DNA from: Gammaproteobacteria bacterium
GTDB lineage: Bacteria > Pseudomonadota > Gammaproteobacteria > Pseudomonadales > Pseudohongiellaceae
Reading direction: 5' to 3'
DNA: 9,555 nucleotides
Assembly: GCA_002719575.1 (NCBI GenBank)
Contig: PBHS01000018.1
Coordinates: 1-9,555, forward strand
The number at the start of each line of letters is the position of its first letter. The first letter of the stretch is position 1. Position numbers and translations under genes: made by a program. Below, in pieces: positions 8,215 to 9,555 of the stretch. The notes below the pieces were generated by a model, which was not told where the DNA came from, did no database searches, and worked only from the letters and a program-made list of their open reading frames with translations.

Positions 8215-8820
8215 TCAAATACCAGAGATGGGCGTACGGCCCGAAAATGCGTGAGACAGAGTTCCACCATCGACATATTCCAACTCCCCACCCACCGGAA
8301 CACCATGTGCTATCCTTGAAACAAGAACATCACAGCCTTTTAGCTGTTCAGCGATGTAGTAGGCCGTGGCGTCTCCCTCAACCGTCGAGTTACATGCGAT
8401 AATGACTTCTTCTGCATCTCCGTCTTTAACTTGTTGAACAAGTTTCGGGATAGCAAGTTGCTCTGGCCCAATCCCGTCTATAGGCGACAAATGTCCCATC
8501 AAAACAAAATAGATTCCCTGGTAACTACCGGACTGCTCAATAGCAAAAACATCTGCGGGAGACTCAACAACACAATATTGCTGTTTCTTTCGAGCGCTGT
8601 TGGCGCAAATCCGACATAAGCTTTCTTCGGTAAACGTCCGACAGCTCTGGCAGTTACCAACGTTCTCGACCGCTGCAAGCAGCGCTTCACTCAATTTTTT
8701 ACCCCCCTCTCTCTCTCTCTCGAGGAGGTGAAGAGCCATACGCTGCGCGGACTTCGGCCCGACCCCAGGAAGGCAGCGAAACGCTTCAATCAGCTGATCA
8801 AGGAGTGGGCTGATATTCAT
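8215..8820 (-). CDS. recR: Recombination mediator protein RecR
   Basis: A component of the RecFOR pathway, which loads RecA onto SSB-coated single-stranded DNA at gaps; RecR forms a ring clamp with RecO. At 201 residues it has the family length. The helix-hairpin-helix is [17 protein letters not shown] (17-33). A four-cysteine zinc site uses C57, C60, C69 and C72. The Toprim domain starts at [13 protein letters not shown] (83-95) and includes STVEGDATA (145-153). The C-terminus carries [20 protein letters not shown] (169-188). ATG 8820 is preceded by AAAGG (8830-8826) at five bases, in the short gap after ybaB. The coding sequence contains a (GA)7-G6 tract at residues 34-40, described separately. 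The tract keeps the normal protein length and the frame is intact. Confidence 0.98.
   Translation of the reverse strand: MNISPLLDQLIEAFRCLPGVGPKSAQRMALHLLEREREGGKKLSEALLAAVENVGNCQSCRTFTEESLCRICANSARKKQQYCVVESPADVFAIEQSGSYQGIYFVLMGHLSPIDGIGPEQLAIPKLVQQVKDGDAEEVIIACNSTVEGDATAYYIAEQLKGCDVLVSRIAHGVPVGGELEYVDGGTLSHAFSGRTPISGI
8695..8721. repeat. Simple-sequence tract within recR
   Basis: On the plus strand the run is T6 (8695-8700), A, C6 (8702-8707), then seven TC dinucleotides (8708-8721). On the recR coding strand this is (GA)7, G6, T, A6, encoding the linker EREREGGKK between the helix-hairpin-helix and the zinc finger. Such runs are prone to slippage during replication. The frame here is open, and the linker length matches E. 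coli RecR. Confidence 0.9.
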
Positions 8821-8835
8821 GAGAACCTTTTAATC

Positions 8836-9156
8836 CTAAACTGGGAAGTTAAAGCCTTCCGGGAACTTGAATCCGCCTGTCATGGAGCTCATCGCCTGCT
8901 TTTTCTTATCTTCTAGTTTACGGACGGCATCATTAAAGGCAGCACTGATGAGATCTTCAATAAATTCCTTCCCTTCCTTAAGAACGGAATCGTCAAGACT
9001 CACAGAGATTACGTCATAGCGACCATTAATCTTGATGACAATCAGTCCTGCGCCGGATTGGCCTTCCGCAACAAGACGCGTTAGATTGTTCTGAGCTTGC
9101 TTAAATTGATCTTGCATTTTCTGAGCCTGCTTCATGAGCTCATTTAAGTCAGTCAT
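8836..9156 (-). CDS. ybaB: YbaB/EbfC family nucleoid-associated protein
   Basis: A small dimeric DNA-binding protein of the YbaB/EbfC family, found with the nucleoid and implicated in gene regulation. At 106 residues it has the family length. The long N-terminal helix (LNELMKQAQKMQDQFKQAQ, 4-22) is followed by the signature GQSGAGLIVIKINGRYD (32-48), an acidic stretch, then EDLISAAFNDAVRKLED (67-83). The C-terminus GGFKFPEGFNFP is also typical. The ATG lies inside the end of dnaX and overlaps it by 8 bases. A GAGGG (9169-9165) stands eight bases before the start, within dnaX coding sequence. The recR start follows the stop by 15 bases. The dnaX-ybaB-recR order is widely conserved in bacteria. 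Confidence 0.97.
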   Translation of the reverse strand: MTDLNELMKQAQKMQDQFKQAQNNLTRLVAEGQSGAGLIVIKINGRYDVISVSLDDSVLKEGKEFIEDLISAAFNDAVRKLEDKKKQAMSSMTGGFKFPEGFNFPV

Positions 9157-9555
9157 ACGCTAAACCCTCGTTATCTAGAGGTACAATGCTCTCCTTCTCA
9201 ACCGTTGCAGAAAATCGGTCAACCAATTTCCTAACATTTGTATCGGTTTCAAATTCGCTTACCATAGTTTGTTGTGTTTCTCGCATCAGTCGCTGCACTT
9301 TGAGCGCAGGGGTTTCCATCTCAACAACGCCCACAGCAACGTCAAGACTGATAGGTTCACCAAAGAATTGAGTCAGGGTGTGCGCGAGCTTTGGTAACAT
9401 TTCTTCGCTGTACAAAGCGCTTTGATTGTCGGCCAGCTTAAGCCTCAAAGTGCCATTCTCAAATCCTTCACATTGGGTATTTGCGAGAATATTAGCCTCG
9501 ATTCCGGATACCGGCAGTGTCGGAAAAATCTGCATCCAGGACTCATGCGTTAGTG
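9149..9555 (-). CDS. dnaX: DNA polymerase III tau subunit, C-terminal fragment (N-terminus beyond window)
   Basis: Only the last 135 or so codons are present, with the open frame running through the right edge. The product is the C-terminal region of DnaX tau, which in the E. coli holoenzyme binds the alpha polymerase subunit and joins the clamp loader to the replicase. Recognisable features are the WMQIFPTLPVSG segment near the window edge and the NGTLRLKLADNQSALYSEEMLPKLAHTLTQFFG-type pattern of alternating strand and helix that follows. The assignment rests on this resemblance and on ybaB and recR immediately downstream. The ATG at 9535 is internal, not a start. The ATPase domain and any programmed frameshift site for the gamma form would lie outside the window. 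Confidence 0.88.
   Translation of the reverse strand, partial: LTHESWMQIFPTLPVSGIEANILANTQCEGFENGTLRLKLADNQSALYSEEMLPKLAHTLTQFFGEPISLDVAVGVVEMETPALKVQRLMRETQQTMVSEFETDTNVRKLVDRFSATVEKESIVPLDNEGLAYD

Overview
The window reads as a chromosomal segment from a marine-type gammaproteobacterium of moderate GC content, judged by eye. Two things point there: the compact dnaX-ybaB-recR block with rnd directly behind recR, and the close resemblance of the proteins to E. coli and Pseudomonas HrpA, RecR, YbaB and RNase D as I remember them. The exact genus cannot be fixed from this sequence alone. All convincing genes lie on the minus strand, so transcription runs from the high coordinates to the low ones. 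The plus strand carries only antisense shadows of these genes.

In transcription order, the right end (about 9555 to 7007) is a tight housekeeping operon for DNA replication, repair and RNA processing. It holds the C-terminal end of dnaX (DNA polymerase III tau), ybaB (nucleoid-associated protein), recR (RecFOR recombination mediator) and rnd (RNase D). The genes overlap or are separated by a few bases. A gap of about 470 bases with no convincing gene follows (7006 to 6539).

The middle (6538 to 3958) holds a small hydrophobic protein with three or four predicted membrane segments, then a MoxR-type AAA+ ATPase and a CoxE-like VWA-domain protein. The last two share a TAATG junction, so they are almost certainly translated together and work as a chaperone and adaptor pair. 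A candidate sigma70-type promoter and a perfect 8-bp inverted repeat lie in the 212-base space between the membrane gene and moxR.

The left end, after another gap of about 440 bases without a clear gene, is hrpA, a DEAH-box RNA helicase. It is open over its first 1172 codons and runs off the window before its stop codon. I checked its reading frame by translating the whole minus strand from 3517 to 1 and found no frameshift or stop.

This is mostly a conserved core region. I see no phage, transposon, CRISPR, tRNA or rRNA. The least understood part is the membrane protein, MoxR and VWA set, whose substrate is unknown. Secondary points of interest are a simple-sequence tract inside recR and the two gene-free spacers.
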